From positions 7,347,452 through 7,411,451 of the forward strand of contig CM049409.1 of assembly GCA_026929865.2 (NCBI GenBank): a stretch of 64,000 nt of DNA, in the 5' to 3' direction. Numbering within the stretch: the stretch's first letter is position 1; every line of letters starts with the position of its first letter. A program made the position numbers and the translations under genes. The stretch comes from Hyperoplus lanceolatus. Taxonomy: Eukaryota > Chordata > Actinopteri > Uranoscopiformes > Ammodytidae. This document shows, piece by piece, positions 38,020 through 50,270 of the stretch. Under the pieces are notes generated by a model. It was given only the letters and a program-made list of their open reading frames with translations. It did no database searches and was not told the DNA's origin.

Positions 38020-39492
38020 CAGGCCTGGTTCTAGATAGTTAGATTAGGGTGGGCCTGTAAAAATTTTAGGTGGGCACACTGGTCAGAGAGACCGGAGATG
38101 CGAGCGCTCGCAGAGCGCGCAAGCCAAATTTTTTTGCCCTTGTAAGATCTCTGCGTCTGCTTTTTGGCACATTTACAATGAGTTGTGTAGAACACAATAT
38201 GCAAATAAACTTTGAGTGTTGCTGTGTGGGAGATTTGATTCTTGCATGTTTTTTTCCCAAATGTTTATGAATAACATATAATATACATTATCTACAACAA
38301 AATGTATCTTTTTTTTTTAATCGCAGTATTAACTGTAGGCAGCCTGAGCTGATTGCAGAGAAAGCTTTGGGACTGGGCAACCTGGATGGTGGTAGTACAG
38401 AGCTATATACTATACACACTATATAGATATATAGTCTTTCCACTATTGCCTCCGATGTCCAGCTGGGTGAAAGTAGTAGCCAGCCGAGGTCACGACCCTG
38501 CTAGGGGGGTCCGGGGGTATGCCCCCCCGGGAGATTTTGTTTTACCTTTTTAAAGTGAAATGCATGAATCTGGTGCACTTTGATAGGAAAATTATGAGGC
38601 TAAATCTGAGGAATTTTGTGTGAACAAATAATTTGGAGACACTGGGTCGGATGAATTAGAAGCTATTGAAGAAAGACACATGGATGTTCCATAGAAATAT
38701 ACATTTGAAATAAAATATTAGGCAGGGTCCTCTGGGTTGGGCTTGGTGCTCTTTTTCTTTTACGGGACATATTTCTCTGTAATATAATGAATCCATTTAA
38801 ATGCAGTGAGAGGAACGAAGCAGAAGAACTCTGTTGTCCAGTTATCTTTTTTTCCACAGACAAGGCTGAAATAGGCTATAGACTATACACAGTGCATGGG
38901 CAACTGAGGGCGGCCCAATGTTCAAATATTTTTAAATAAACTCTGTAATACACACTGTGCATGCCATGGACTTGAATTTGACGTGATCAGTTAACCTTGG
39001 ATTACCTCCCAGATGAACTGATTCAATTATTAAACTATTAACTATCTACCAAAACATTATATTCCTTTTATTGTATGATTATTTACATTTATATAATATG
39101 ATGTTGATATCAAACACACAAACTAAAAAAAAAAAAAAATTGGGGGGGCCCCTCTGGCAGTCGGGACCCTAAGCAACCGCTCATTTCGCTTATGCCTCGG
39201 GCCGGCTCTGCTGACCAGTGACCACTATAAGTGGGTGGGTAACTTGGAGGCAGGCTGTCCTGCCCACCCAATTAGAAGCAATGAATGGTAATGGTATATT
39301 CTTTAGTGTTAATCAATTGTCTGAATTTTATTTGACATTTTCTTGGACAGCGAATGAACAGGTCCGTCCGATAGTGGGTCTGGACTTCCACCAAAAAAAA
39401 ACAAAAAAAAAACATTTTTTTTTGATTGGGTGGGCACAGCCCACATTTGGGTGGGTACGGCCCACCCTGACCCCTGGCTACCGCCGGCCCTG
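38020..39492. mobile_element. non-autonomous hAT-type element with 8-bp target duplication
   Basis: The direct repeat AACTAGAT flanks the element exactly (38012-38019 and 39493-39500), the 8-bp length typical of hAT insertions. The ends are CAGGCCTGG on the left and, in reverse, CAGGGCCGG on the right, a hAT-like terminus. Subterminal GGTGGGC / GCCCACC motifs repeat at both ends. The interior holds the stretch near 38480-38540 (GTCACGACCCTGCTAG, then G-rich and C-rich runs) known from fish non-autonomous elements, and no transposase frame. A second terminus-like segment (39140-39213) suggests a nested or composite structure. Confidence 0.75.
39127..39213. mobile_element. internal hAT-like terminus (nested element end)
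   Basis: A long A run is followed by GGGGGGGCCCCTCTGGCAG, then CTAAGCAACCGCTCATTTCG and CTTATGCCTCGGGCCGGCTC. In reverse this reads CAGAGCCGGCCCGAGGCATA, the type of terminus seen in abundant fish hAT elements. Its left partner is not clear; CACTGGTCAG (38079-38088) and CTGACCAGTG (39212-39221) form an inverted pair around the interior. Confidence 0.45.
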
Positions 39493-39584
39493 AACTAGAT
39501 CATAATAAAGATACCCAAAGTCCATGTATTTCAAATGTTTATTTGAAAGATGACATTTTGCAAAAGTTGAGTTTTTTTTATATA

Positions 39585-40436
39585 CACTCAACAAAAATAT
39601 AAACGCAACACTTTTGTTTTTGCTCCCATTTTTCATGAGATGGACTTAAAGATCTAAAATTCATTTCAGATACACAATTGTACCATTTCTCTCAATGTTC
39701 ACAATTCACAGATAGTGAGCACTTCTGCTTTGCTGAGATAATCCATCCCACCTCACAGGTGTGCCACATCACGATGCTGATCTGACATTATGATTAGTGC
39801 ACAGGTGTGCCTTAGACTGTCCACAATAAAAGGCCACCCTGAAATGTGCATTTTTTTGCTTTATTGGGGGTCTGGGGACACAGAACCAGTCAGTATCTGG
39901 TGTGACCACCATTTGCCTCATGCAGTGCAACACATCTTCTTCGCATAGAGTTTATCAGATTGTCAATTGTGGCCTGTGGAATGTTGTTCCACTCCTCTTC
40001 AATGGCTGTGCGAAGTTGCTGGAGACGGCTTATGGTGGAGAAATGAACATTCAATGCATGAGCAACAGATCTGGTTGACATTCCTGCTGTCAGCATGCCA
40101 ATTGCACGCTCCCTCAATGCTTGTGGCATCTGTGGCATTTTGCTGTGAGACAAAACTGCACATTTCAGGGTGGCCTTTTATTGTGGACAGTCTAAGGCAC
40201 ACCTGTGCACTAATTTTGATGTCAGATCAGCATCTTGATGTGGCACACCTGTGAGGTGGGATGGATTATCTCAGCAAAGCAGAAGTGCTCACTATCACAC
40301 ATTTAGACAGATTTGTGAACAATGTTTGAGAGAAATGGTACAATTGTGTATCTGGAATGAATTTTAGATCTTTAAGTCCATCTCATGAAAAATGGGAGCA
40401 AAAACAAAAGTGTTGCGTTTATATTTTTGTTGAGTA
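39585..40436. mobile_element. Tc1-like DNA transposon, internal deletion derivative
   Basis: The left end (ACTCAACAAAAATATAAACG from 39586) and the right end (reverse of CGTTTATATTTTTGTTGAGT ending at 40435) start inverted repeats of about 265-278 bp (39585-39849 and 40158-40435). TA flanks both sides, as for Tc1/mariner insertion. I recognise this terminus as a widespread Tc1-like family in fish and other animals. A full element would be about 1.5 kb or more, so most of the transposase gene is missing. Confidence 0.88.
39890..40153 (-). pseudogene. deleted Tc1-like transposase, HTH fused to C-terminal tail
   Basis: An 87-codon open frame inside the element. Residues 1-45 (from MSHSKMPQMPQALRERAIG) carry the first helix-turn-helix of the paired-like DNA-binding domain, with STRSVAHALNVHFSTISRL as the recognition part. 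From about residue 46 (QLRTAIEEEWNNIPQAT onward to GGHTRY) it matches the extreme C-terminus of the transposase. The whole DDE catalytic domain between them is deleted, in frame, with no stop codon introduced. It cannot catalyse transposition. It might still bind terminal repeats if expressed, but no evidence of expression is available. Confidence 0.8.
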
Positions 40437-40439
40437 TAT

Positions 40440-40910
40440 TTATATATATATATTTTAAGACACATAATTCTAGTTTTAGATAATGCTGATAATGCAACCT
40501 ATGGCAATATAGTTAATAACCATGATTGGCTCTTTAATAATAAAGGCGTTTGTTTTGTCTGTTTGTTCCTTCTCAATGTGCTCTTTTCCATACCTCACCA
40601 AGGGAATGGAAGTCTTTGCAAGGTAATCATCTAAAAGGCATGTCACCTTCAAACTTTAAGTAAACAAAAAAGTTTAATTCTACTTGGCTTGATACTGAAT
40701 TTGTACTTTGAAAGTTTGGGTTAAACCAACTTCTTACAAACCATGCAAAATGTACTATCTTAAACAGCATGCTACTGTACCACTAGAAGAAACTGAGAAA
40801 ATGTTCTATATTTTCGTAATGTGGGTTAACCGAACTATTGAACATATTGAGAAATGAGTGCTAAGCTGTGAAAAACAACTGTCATATGCAATTACACATC
40901 TGAGCGAACA
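40440..40910. other. gene desert segment, nothing recognised
   Basis: A/T-rich DNA just right of the Tc1-like element, starting with an AT dinucleotide patch (40437-40456). No exon. Confidence 0.4.
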
Positions 40911-40929
40911 AATATTGTATCCGGGGTTC

Positions 40930-41172
40930 CCATTTTCTGTTTCCATTTTAAACTGTAATTCTTATTTTACTTTAATTTTTTTGATTTGATTATTTGTATT
41001 ACCTTCTAATTGCAATTTCTTTAAATGTGTAACTATTTGTCTGCCTGAATTTGTTCTTTGGTTTTATTATCTCTTAAATGTGATACCTAACGTCTAATCT
41101 TGATGTATTGTATGCCCCTGTAAAGCACTTTGAATTGCATTGTGTCTGAACTGAGCAAAATAAAAAAAAACT
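40930..41172 (+). mobile_element. non-LTR retrotransposon 3' end-like fragment
   Basis: T-rich sequence leads to CTGTAAAGCACTTTGAATTG, then TGTCTGAACTGAGCAAAATAAAAAAAAA. The GTAAAGCACTTTG / TAAA-tail pattern is a common 3' end of L2-like elements in fish. No reverse transcriptase frame is present, so this is a 5'-truncated fragment. Confidence 0.45.
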
Positions 41173-41189
41173 TGCCTTGCTGTGCCCAC

Positions 41190-41335
41190 CATCTCTAACA
41201 TTGTTTCCTTGAGCAAGGCACTTAACCCCAGAACTGCTCCAGGGGCCCTGCACTATGGCTGACCTTGCACAAGGACCCCCTCTGAAGTGTGGTAACTTGA
41301 GAGGGGCAATGCGAAAAGACAAATTTCAATATAGC
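41190..41335. repeat. fish SINE-like repeat fragment
   Basis: TTGAGCAAGGCACTTAACCC, then AACTGCTCCAGGGG and GGCTGACC in order is a motif string common in fish dispersed repeats associated with SINEs. It sits directly after the retroelement-like tail at 40930-41172. The ends were not resolved. Confidence 0.45.
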
Positions 41336-42880
41336 CATTGACTTAACTTAAATGGGCTGATGTACGTTGAAATATAACTTCAACTTATAGACTTTGGTCA
41401 CTGTAATAGTTTCGGTTCCACCTGTGTGAACTCAAGCTGAGGCTTTGCTAGTTGAATGACAATCTCTTGTTCACACAATGCTGGTCCTTTCCTTGAAACT
41501 TTGACCTCATCCACATCTGACTCCCAGGTCATTCTAGCTCAAAATAGGCCCTGCCCTGTGTGTCTCTTTTTAACACCACATGTGTTGTGACAGGCTGGAC
41601 AACAGGATGTGGCAGCTAATAAATGCCTTGGTAACTCAAAGTGTCTTAATTAAACAGTTGGAAAAGTGGACGCTAGTTACAGAATAGAGGGCTGTGTGTA
41701 GGACACAGGCCCCTTTAGAGAAACAATAACTCTCCTACTCACATTAATAGACATGGGGTTTGATTGATAAGTTGATTTGGCAATAGCTGAGATTTGGAAT
41801 ATTTCCTGGGGTAGAGCATATGGTTTGATTTAGTGAGCAGTTCAATAGGACAAGCCTGACAAGCAGAGGTAGGGATTGAATGACATTTTAGGTAAGAGCG
41901 CAATAATTTACGTTTTCCCATGCCAACTATTAATAACCAGCTGGCCTCTGCACAGCACCACTTAAGAAGGTCTTAAAGGCCAAGTAGGACGTGTTGTCAC
42001 TGGTGTTTTTTATACATCTTGCCAGCAGGAACGCAGCACTAAACAGGAGACTGGGAACGGATCAGTGACTAGTTCGAATATGTGTACAATGTGCGTGTGT
42101 GTACTCTGTCAATATAATCTACAGCACCTGGCTTTATGAGTGTGGCTTGTATGGCACCCTCAACTCTCATTAAACACGATCAGACATTTCACTCTTATTT
42201 TCTCAGAGAAACTGGGCTCAGGAGATAATATCAAGACCAGGGTGAGTTATCGCTGCTCATGCCGAAATGAAGGTGAAGGGTCTGTGAAGGGGAATATGTA
42301 CTGCCATGCGTGCAAAGCCCTGATTTTTATTGAAGGCCCTTTTCAACCAAAATTACACTGCGAACTGAAAGTCAGAGTCACTTCATCATTTAATTGATAT
42401 GTCTCTCTAAAGATCTACAGGAGAAGCTTTTATAAATATATACGTAAGTTGAGAAAGATAGGAGGGCTGCGATAGCTCCCAGGCTAATGCTAAAAGAATT
42501 CAGTAAAGAAGTATTTGCTCTTTAGAGAATTTACTGGCACAGCAAGGCAGGAGGAGACACTAAAGGCTGGATGCCTCTTTCTGGGCCTGACAGTTTGATG
42601 GCCGTGTGAAACTCAAGAAAGGCCAAGCTGGTTTGTTTTCAAGCTGTTTATAAACTGTACCAACATGCTCCCAGCACACTGGAGCTGCTAATTAATAGCT
42701 GACTTTAATCACCCATCCTGTGATGGCTCTCAACACAACACAGTAGTGAGTTTCTGTGTGTTCTACAAGCCAGTGTATGTGTACCGAAGCATGCATTGTC
42801 TACCGAAAGGTGTCGGGTAAGAGGAAAGTGTAAGGTAGGGCATACAGTAGCTACATGCTGACAAGTTCTCAGTTGGTTTA
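41336..42880. other. gene desert segment, nothing recognised
   Basis: Unique DNA without a supportable exon or repeat end. Confidence 0.4.
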
Positions 42881-43050
42881 AAAGGAATAGTTTGACATTT
42901 TGGGAAAATATACTAATTTGCTTTCTTTCAAAGGGTTGGATGAAGAAGATCGATGACACTCTCAAATCCGTCCTATGAAAAAAAAAAGAAAAGCTAAAGC
43001 AAGGAAGCAATTAGCCTAGCATAGCATTAGGACCAGAAGCAGGGGAATAT
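42881..43050 (+). repeat. teleost dispersed repeat fragment
   Basis: AGGAATAGTTTGACATTTTG, then AAATATACTAATTTGC, GATGAAGAAGATCGATG, ACACTCTCA and TAGCCTAGCATAGCATTAGG. This string is a highly abundant dispersed repeat in percomorph-type fish genomes. Its transposon class is not assigned here. Confidence 0.55.
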
Positions 43051-46000
43051 TGCTTGTGCTGTTTTGTATTTACAGAATTGTTCTGTATTTGGTTGCGTTT
43101 TCTCACTTTAAAGCTCACTTTTGTGTTTGCATTGTCCGATTGCTGATATTCTCTTTAGCTGCTTGCGTTTTGTCTCTTTGCATGTGTTTTTCTTAAGTTG
43201 CAGAGCGGTAAGCACTCCGGGCCACCATATATGACTGAGATATCACCGTTGTATAAGTACTTGGATGAATTAGTGTTATTGGTGCTATGAATAGTCAAAG
43301 CCGTGCATAGTGACAGCTGTTCTGGTGCGGTTGGAGAAGAACCTTACCGATGCAATGCAATCTAGGAAATTGAACTTCTTCTATGTCGTTCTTCATGCTG
43401 ACAGCTCACAGAAGTAGTGTAACGGGAACAAGTATACAGATATTTAAAAGCGTTTCTATGTCCATTTATGGCTAACTGTAGGAGTTCAAATGAGGCTTGT
43501 GCATGTGTTCTCCTGGTTCCACAACGACAGCGATGTTGAGTAGCCTACATAACCATCTCACAAAAACAATGTGTCTCTCTCTTTGTGGTTACACAGATTT
43601 GTATTTGTGTATATACACAGGGCTTTATACATTTGGCCCCTGGACTATGGCATTTGGTTCTTCTACTCACTGGCTTGATTTCACAGAGCCTGTAATGACT
43701 GATTTGATTTCTAATAAAGTAACACTGCCCAGATGAGCCTTGACATTTAATAGGCAGAAGTAACAGAGTGCTGCTTAAGACCTGCTAGACAAAGGCAATC
43801 ATTGTGTGGTGACCTTTAAGTCGCTCATTTTTTAGCTTTTTTAGCTTTGGGGAAAAAAAGTAAATCAGCATCCACACAAGCTATATTTAATCCACAGTCA
43901 ACAGCAACAATAAAACATCATCAGTTTAATTCTAATGTGAATCTCATTGCTTGGGAATGCAAGTGACAGAACCCAGTCCTGATGTATTTTTAACCCACAG
44001 TGCTCCAAACTGTCCTCAAGCTCAAGGCCTATACTGAACATCCTCATTGTGGGCCACAGTGCTAATCCGGGGTCCAGGCATGTCTGTCTGTTTCACAGGA
44101 CACTTGTCAGCTCCTGGGGGCACAGATACTTGGCTGTCAGAGCCACTTCAGGGCGATGGATGGAAGAACATGCTATGCCTCTCCCTTCAGTGTTAACTTA
44201 CAGTGAAACATGCAAAACCCCCTCTGACACTCATGTCCATCAATGAGCTAGTTAGATATCAAGAACGTTTGGGAATAAGATCTTTAAAAAAACAAATTTT
44301 CCGTTATGTGACGGCCTAATGATTTAAAGTCAGGCCACGGTGGTTGTGTTTCAATATTAAATCACTGTCAAAATGGTGGCTAAGAGCTAAGGTCTTTTCA
44401 GGTAAATATATTGAACAAACCATAAGATAACCTAATATATTTTGGGTGATTTTTTTAATCTGGGTGTTTTTCGTCAATCATGACTTGTTGAATTATTGAT
44501 CATCCCCAATTTGCGATCCTTGATTTGGGAAATGCTGACTTTGGCAAGAACAAAGCAGATGAGGGGATCTCTTGTCTTTGACCTAAAAGTACAAACTGAA
44601 GGATAGTTCTGTTGAAATCCTTGTAGCAAACTGCTAAAAGGCAAGTGGTTGAGATGATTCCTGTCTGATACTGTCTGATCAACACTGTTCTTGGATTCTT
44701 TCTTGGAGACGGTTTCCAAGTCTTTCCAATTGACTACATTGTTATCATGACAAATATCACAGTAGACAAAATTACAAGAGAAATAGCCAGAATGGAATTT
44801 CCCTTCAAGTATGGCACTCTGTCAAGGCCACAGTTACTGTATAAGGGAAAGGTATCCCGTTTCAAAGGGCTTGTGAACTAATCCAACTAATGTTTCACTG
44901 TTATAAAACCAGAGACAAAATAAAAACACCATGTCTTCATTTCATTTTATGTGTCTGTTTATTGGGATTTAATTACAGCTCTTAGTAAATTCAACACACT
45001 TGACTGTAATCTAGGGTATCAGTCAAAATAGCACTCGGTAAGCACCAGTTGACGTGAGATTTGAGAGACACCGGGGGTTATAGTCACCCCTAAAGGGCTC
45101 GCATTTCGGAGCTGCATGATTGAGGCTGCCAACCTGACAGGCCCAGCTGCCCAGTGGCTACAGCCAGCTGGCCCACACAATGATTAACGGCTAGCGTAAA
45201 CTTACTCAGCAGGGTCTCAGACACATTTGCGCATTCACTCACACATCGGAGTGTTACATGACGCTAAGAGCTATTACAGAGCAGGGGCCCATACCAAGGC
45301 AGGAATGACATCCATTAATGTTTAGTGGAACTTCCCTGCACAGTTATCACTTCTCAGAAAGACGCGAGGCTCGCTCTTGTCAATACGAGCATGATTCCAA
45401 AGATCAATGTTGCAGATTAATGCACTGTGGTATATGGGATATTACCCCCAAAGCTGGATCCCATATCTGCCTTGAGCCTTCACCCCCTGCTTTGTCCGTA
45501 AAAAGAAAATTATATCATAAAGAGTAACCTGGTTTTGATATCAGACTCCCCAGCTCTGATCCCTAAGAGCTTTTTGGTACCTTTGATTTTTTTTTTCCAA
45601 GGGCGGAGAACTATTAATCTTTTGGTGAGGTGAATAAACCAGCTCTGGGAAAGCATTTTAAAAAACTTGCAAGCTCTCAACCTTTTTTACAGAAGACCAA
45701 GGTCTTTGACTGCAACATTGTCAGTGTTACAAATGTATATTCATTCTTCATACCTCAGTTTCCCTGGACAGGCTTGTTGGGCATAACTAGTCAGTATGCA
45801 AACAAATAATGTTAGGGGCAGGAATGCAGCTTCATAAGCCTGTCAGAATCAAGCAGGATATGACAACATTATACAAAATAATTCTCTGCAACAATTTATT
45901 TAATAACAACATTGCACATATGGAAATATCTACGTAAAATCAGTAACAAAAAACAAGCTTTAGATAAAAGGAATTAAATAAAGTAATTTCTTAAGACAAG

Positions 46001-46480
46001 CTCAGAAGCCTTTGAATATGAAACTTAATGTGTTTGGCCATAAGCAACACATGCTGTCAAGTATTAATTCACACATCAGTTTACACACTTTATTACATTT
46101 TTGTCTTCATCATCTGCGATGGCAATTAATTTAAAGCCCTGTTTGACACAAGGCCATTTGTTTTACTTGAGCCAATCAAAGGATTGTGGGAGAAAGATGT
46201 TGACAGTAATTATATAGATGAGACTCTTATGACCATTTAATAGACAGGAGGATAGTATTGACTTTTTTTTCAAAAGGCCAGGAGTAAAACCTCTTGCTTT
46301 TATGCAGTCTATAATCAATGCTTTATGTGTTTTTTTATACACCTTCATTACAGGGAGTTGAAATTGTGTCTACATAAGACATAGGTTTGGAGAGCTATCG
46401 CAGTCCTGCCGATACATCCTGTATGAAGCAGATGTATCTTAAAGGGTGTGCATATACAGCAGTGACTGTTATCCCATTAT
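43051..46480. other. gene desert segment, no exon
   Basis: Mostly A/T-rich unique DNA. The part at 45100-45300 (GCTGCATGATTGAGGC, ACAATGATTAACGGC, GCTAGCGTAAACTTAC) is GC-balanced and may be regulatory. Confidence 0.38.
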
Positions 46481-46489
46481 TCCCTACCT

Positions 46490-47050
46490 AATGATGTACT
46501 AGAACCACGCCGGGTAATATATAGAGCCGTGCGTTCAAATAGCAATAAAATGAAACTCTCTACGAGTATTCCTAATGCACATTATCACCGTCTTTTAATT
46601 TCAGAGCGCAAACCTCATTTGAAAAAGAGAGTAAGCAGGAGCCCATTTTTTTTAAGCCAGCCATTTGTTAGTTACTGTATGTAGATATCGATAAGGGAAA
46701 CCACAGCGTGAAGAGGATAGTTAGTTATTCTGGATAGGGCTCTTTGAAAAATAGGCTGTTTTTTATCCCTCCCGTGAAACACCGCGGGCCACACCATTGC
46801 TCCAACTCCAATTAATTTCTACACCCCATTCATATTACTCTTCTATGTAAGTGCAACACTTTCTAATTGCATTCATCACCAAAACCCTCACTTAACTTTC
46901 CCCCAGTATATTTATTATCACGCTAACTGGGTCTAAATTATTAAACCTTAATGATGTGGGCTCTGGAAATATGTTGTCCTTTATTTTCCCCACAGAGAAT
47001 CAATGTTATACATTAGCAGTATAAATTAAGCAATACTTTACCTAGGCATG
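46490..47050. promoter_or_regulatory. candidate conserved regulatory block
   Basis: A chain of non-repetitive homeodomain-rich segments: GTCTTTTAATTTCAG, TCATTTGAAAAAG, CCAACTCCAATTAATTTC, CTTTCTAATTGCATTC, GGTCTAAATTATTAAACC and CCTTAATGATGTGGGC. Their continuity over about 500 bp without simple repeats is unusual in this window. Confidence 0.38.
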
Positions 47051-47079
47051 TTGCCGCCTTCACTATTCCTTCTCACTGA

Positions 47080-47310
47080 AATGTATTCTCACAGTCCGAT
47101 GGCTTGCGGGCGCCTCCGGGGAGGGGATGATATAGTTCATTCTAATGAAAGAGCTAGCTCTCCGCTAATGGTTTAAATGATACATTTGTGCAAGAACAGC
47201 AGAGAAAATACATACGAGAGATCCGGAGAAAACAAGATAATTCACTTTCCCATGGGGATATGATGTCATCGGGACACATAGTTTACGCTAAGGCTCCTGG
47301 GAGGCCTCAA
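47080..47310. promoter_or_regulatory. candidate conserved regulatory element
   Basis: GGCTTGCGGGCGCCTCCGG, TTCTAATGAAAGAGC, CTAGCTCTCCGCTAATGG, TAAATGATACATTTGTG, CATACGAGAGATCC and GATGATGTCATCGG-type segments. CpG content is high for the region and it is non-repetitive. Confidence 0.35.
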
Positions 47311-49780
47311 AAGCAAGGAAGGGCTACATAGTCTGGTGTGATATATGTGGGTCAGTAATAGAAATGGGCAATATACTGTAAAGTCCATCACACTTAAAGG
47401 TTAATTACAATAGCCACAGTAGTCTTACCTCTTTATGATGAAATTGGTTCCTATTGATCAAATTTAGAGTGCCTTGTGATATTATAAGGTGTGGAAAGGC
47501 ATAATTGCCCGACACAATGTAATCCGTCTTTTTAGGATACTTAAATTAGCCCTTTATTTGAAAATTATTGCACAAAACTGTGCCAATTAGCGGACAAAAT
47601 CAAAATTTCAAATGAGCTGCTATAAAAGACCGTTTTGGCCGGCTTTTGCATAATCAATGCAGTCAAAAGTGGCTGTAGATCGAGACCCTTAACAACATTT
47701 GAAGTAAGGGATGTCTTTAATTTAAAACATTCTTTATTATTATCTTTTCAACAAATCTAAATGGATTTCCGTGCTACCTCTTTTTTCTCTCTTCAAGGTG
47801 GGAAGTAGCCTGTAGATAAACGGAGATTAGGGAGCATTGTCTCCTTGCAAGAGCATCATCCATAACACCCTCCCTCGCAGTGACTTCAATTACATTAGCA
47901 AGTTAAATGCTAGTGTGAGGGGGGCATTAAGAGGTAGAAAACACAGAGGGCTTCTACAAAGGTAAAGCCTGTGACTGATGACACACAGGTTGAGGAAATG
48001 CGGTAGAAAGAGCACATCGGAGCAGGGGTAGCCTTGATACTTGCCAGACAAGAGAAAAGGGACTACGCTTCTGTCTCCTGCTAGCAGGATAAATCCCCAC
48101 TGATCGCTAATTGTGTGATTCTTCTTTTCTACATCAACTTCAGCCCGACAGGTTATTTCAGCTTGTTATCGGTAAAACATTTATCCACTTGGAATTATTA
48201 CTCTGCGAGGGCCTGTGGTGAAACGCAAACAGTAGTGAATCTTGTAGAGTTATGGTAAGGCCTCTCCTCATTAGATGGCCAATCGACTGGCGGAGCGTTG
48301 GGCCCAATCCCGGCCCTTTATTGAGTGTTAAGGAGACACAGACTGACATTTACATCTCTTGCTTCTTCATGACTGGCTAGAGAGAAAATGGCTGCCATAG
48401 ATCCTTGCCTCTGAGGAGCGGCAAGCACATAAGGTCAGACAGTGAGACGCATCTTCCATCTCCGAGCAATGCTTCACGGACGACGAGATTGCACATTTGC
48501 TACGCGGCAAGAAAATAGGATGTATGCAGAAAATAGAATACAGTGGGCGCTTGTGAGGTAATACGTCATTTTGATTAGTGTGCAAGGTGGTAGCACGGAC
48601 CAAAATGCTGTTCTCTCAAGGCAGCAGAACTCCCCTTATAACACAAGCTACAAGATGTAAACAAGACAAGTCACCCAATCTCATTGTGTCTGTATTAACT
48701 TATTGAGCCGAAACAGAGGAAAACACTGTTTTTTGGATGAAGCACCCACATACCCCCCAAACAAACCCACTATACTGCCCTTCCACTTCTGCGGTCCTCT
48801 TTTCATTCATTGGCAATTACAATCCACACCTGGCAACACAGAGGACATCCCTATTCCTAACAATGTCGCAGAGGAACTCTCCTCTTCCAAACTATACCCT
48901 CCCAAATTGGCTCTGCAGCTTCGACCCAATTAGGGCTGAAATATGGTAACTGCATCAGCCATTACCGAGCCGTGGAGAGTGTGCAGGGAGAGCTCTTGAA
49001 GGTGAGGAGGGGGTGTGTTTCAGGAGTGATGTGTGGTGGCGACTTGTGCTTACACAGCAGAAAAGAACACCATGACGAGCGGACAGCAGAAATAAAGCCA
49101 GTAGCAAAGCAGGGATGATAAATAAACACTGGTGGATAGATAGCCCAGTGGACGTATATTAGAGTAGTGGGGGAACACAAGAAAGATTAGTGTTTGGGCC
49201 AAGGATGAGCCTTATTCATTTCAACCTTTCCTCTGTATCTTTCTAGTAAAAGCAAGTCTATTGTTCAATGCAAATACAGGTAGCATTACTGTTCAGTGCC
49301 TAATGTAATGAGCCATAGCATAAGCATAATCGTGCTGAATTTGCATTTTCACATGCATTATTTTACCCATTTATTATTTAGCAGTTCTAGCCACTACATA
49401 CATATATGAAAAAAATAAAACAACATCTTTGTTATTTAAGAATAAAATAAAACACAATTTGCAAAAGCCCATGCATTAAATATGATTTTATTATGCAAAG
49501 AGGTGAATGATGTTTTATAGTGGCTCATCAATATCTCAGGACATTTTAGTAGACCTGCATAAAATAACAAACCGCCCTCCCCATCTCTCCTCCTGGATGG
49601 CTGTCTGTGGCCTACATGTGCTCCTGACACCAGGGTAACTAATGTTCCCTGTGCCGGCAAAGGAATCTGATTTGATATAAGCATTCAAACCTGTCTGCCT
49701 TGAGATATGGCGTCTGTCACCCTCCGCTACGATTGATTCTCCCTTGCCCTTAAATGCAGTGCTAGCAATGCAAGCCAAGG
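47311..49780. other. gene desert segment with one short candidate element
   Basis: The part at 47570-47690 (GCCAATTAGCGGAC, CAAATGAGCTGC, GCATAATCAATGC) looks regulatory. The remainder (47700-49780) has no exon or repeat family recognised. Confidence 0.36.
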
Positions 49781-49789
49781 ACACTCGCC

Positions 49790-50270
49790 TGCCTGGTCAA
49801 GTAATGACAATCGTCTTTAAGGAATAATGGCCCGAACGCCGCTTTTGAAAAGTTACCAGGCCGCATCCAATAATGAACTCCCGGTCGATGACACATTGAT
49901 AGATTCCTATTCTTCAAATGGGACACTGTAGCTGCAGTTTAATTGACACGAAATGAATGCGGGAGGTTGGGGAAGGAAAAGCGGGGATGAGATGTCGGGA
50001 GGGAGGAAGCAAGAGGGGGGACTAAATTCTGTGTGATCAGCAAGGTTTCAAACAATCATTGGCGAAGGGAAGCCTCTGCCATATCTATAAGTCATCATGT
50101 TTTATGGACCATTAGGATCTCCAGAGAAGGGCCCTGCGAAGACCGTGGCTTTTTGTCGAAATTAAAATGCCACAGAGGAAGAAATAGAACAAAACAGGGA
50201 ATCTGCAATTAATTACCTGGCCGTAAAAATTCAATAATCGGGAAGCAATGCTTTTTTCCCCACGCAGCAG
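49790..50270. promoter_or_regulatory. candidate conserved regulatory block
   Basis: TAATGACAATCGTC, GGAATAATGGCCCG, GCCGCATCCAATAATG, CCCGGTCGATGACAC, GTTTAATTGACACG and, further right, CATCATGTTTTATGGACC, CTGCAATTAATTACC and TTCAATAATCGGG. A repeat-free stretch with clustered ATTA/TGACA cores. Strong candidate by appearance. Confidence 0.4.

Noticed and set aside
39967-40254. 95-codon plus-strand frame inside the Tc1-like element
   Set aside because: It is antisense to the transposase remnant and extends into the inverted repeat.
42881-43050. Possible conserved non-coding element
   Set aside because: The sequence matches a known abundant fish repeat pattern, so similarity to other genomes here would reflect repeat copies.
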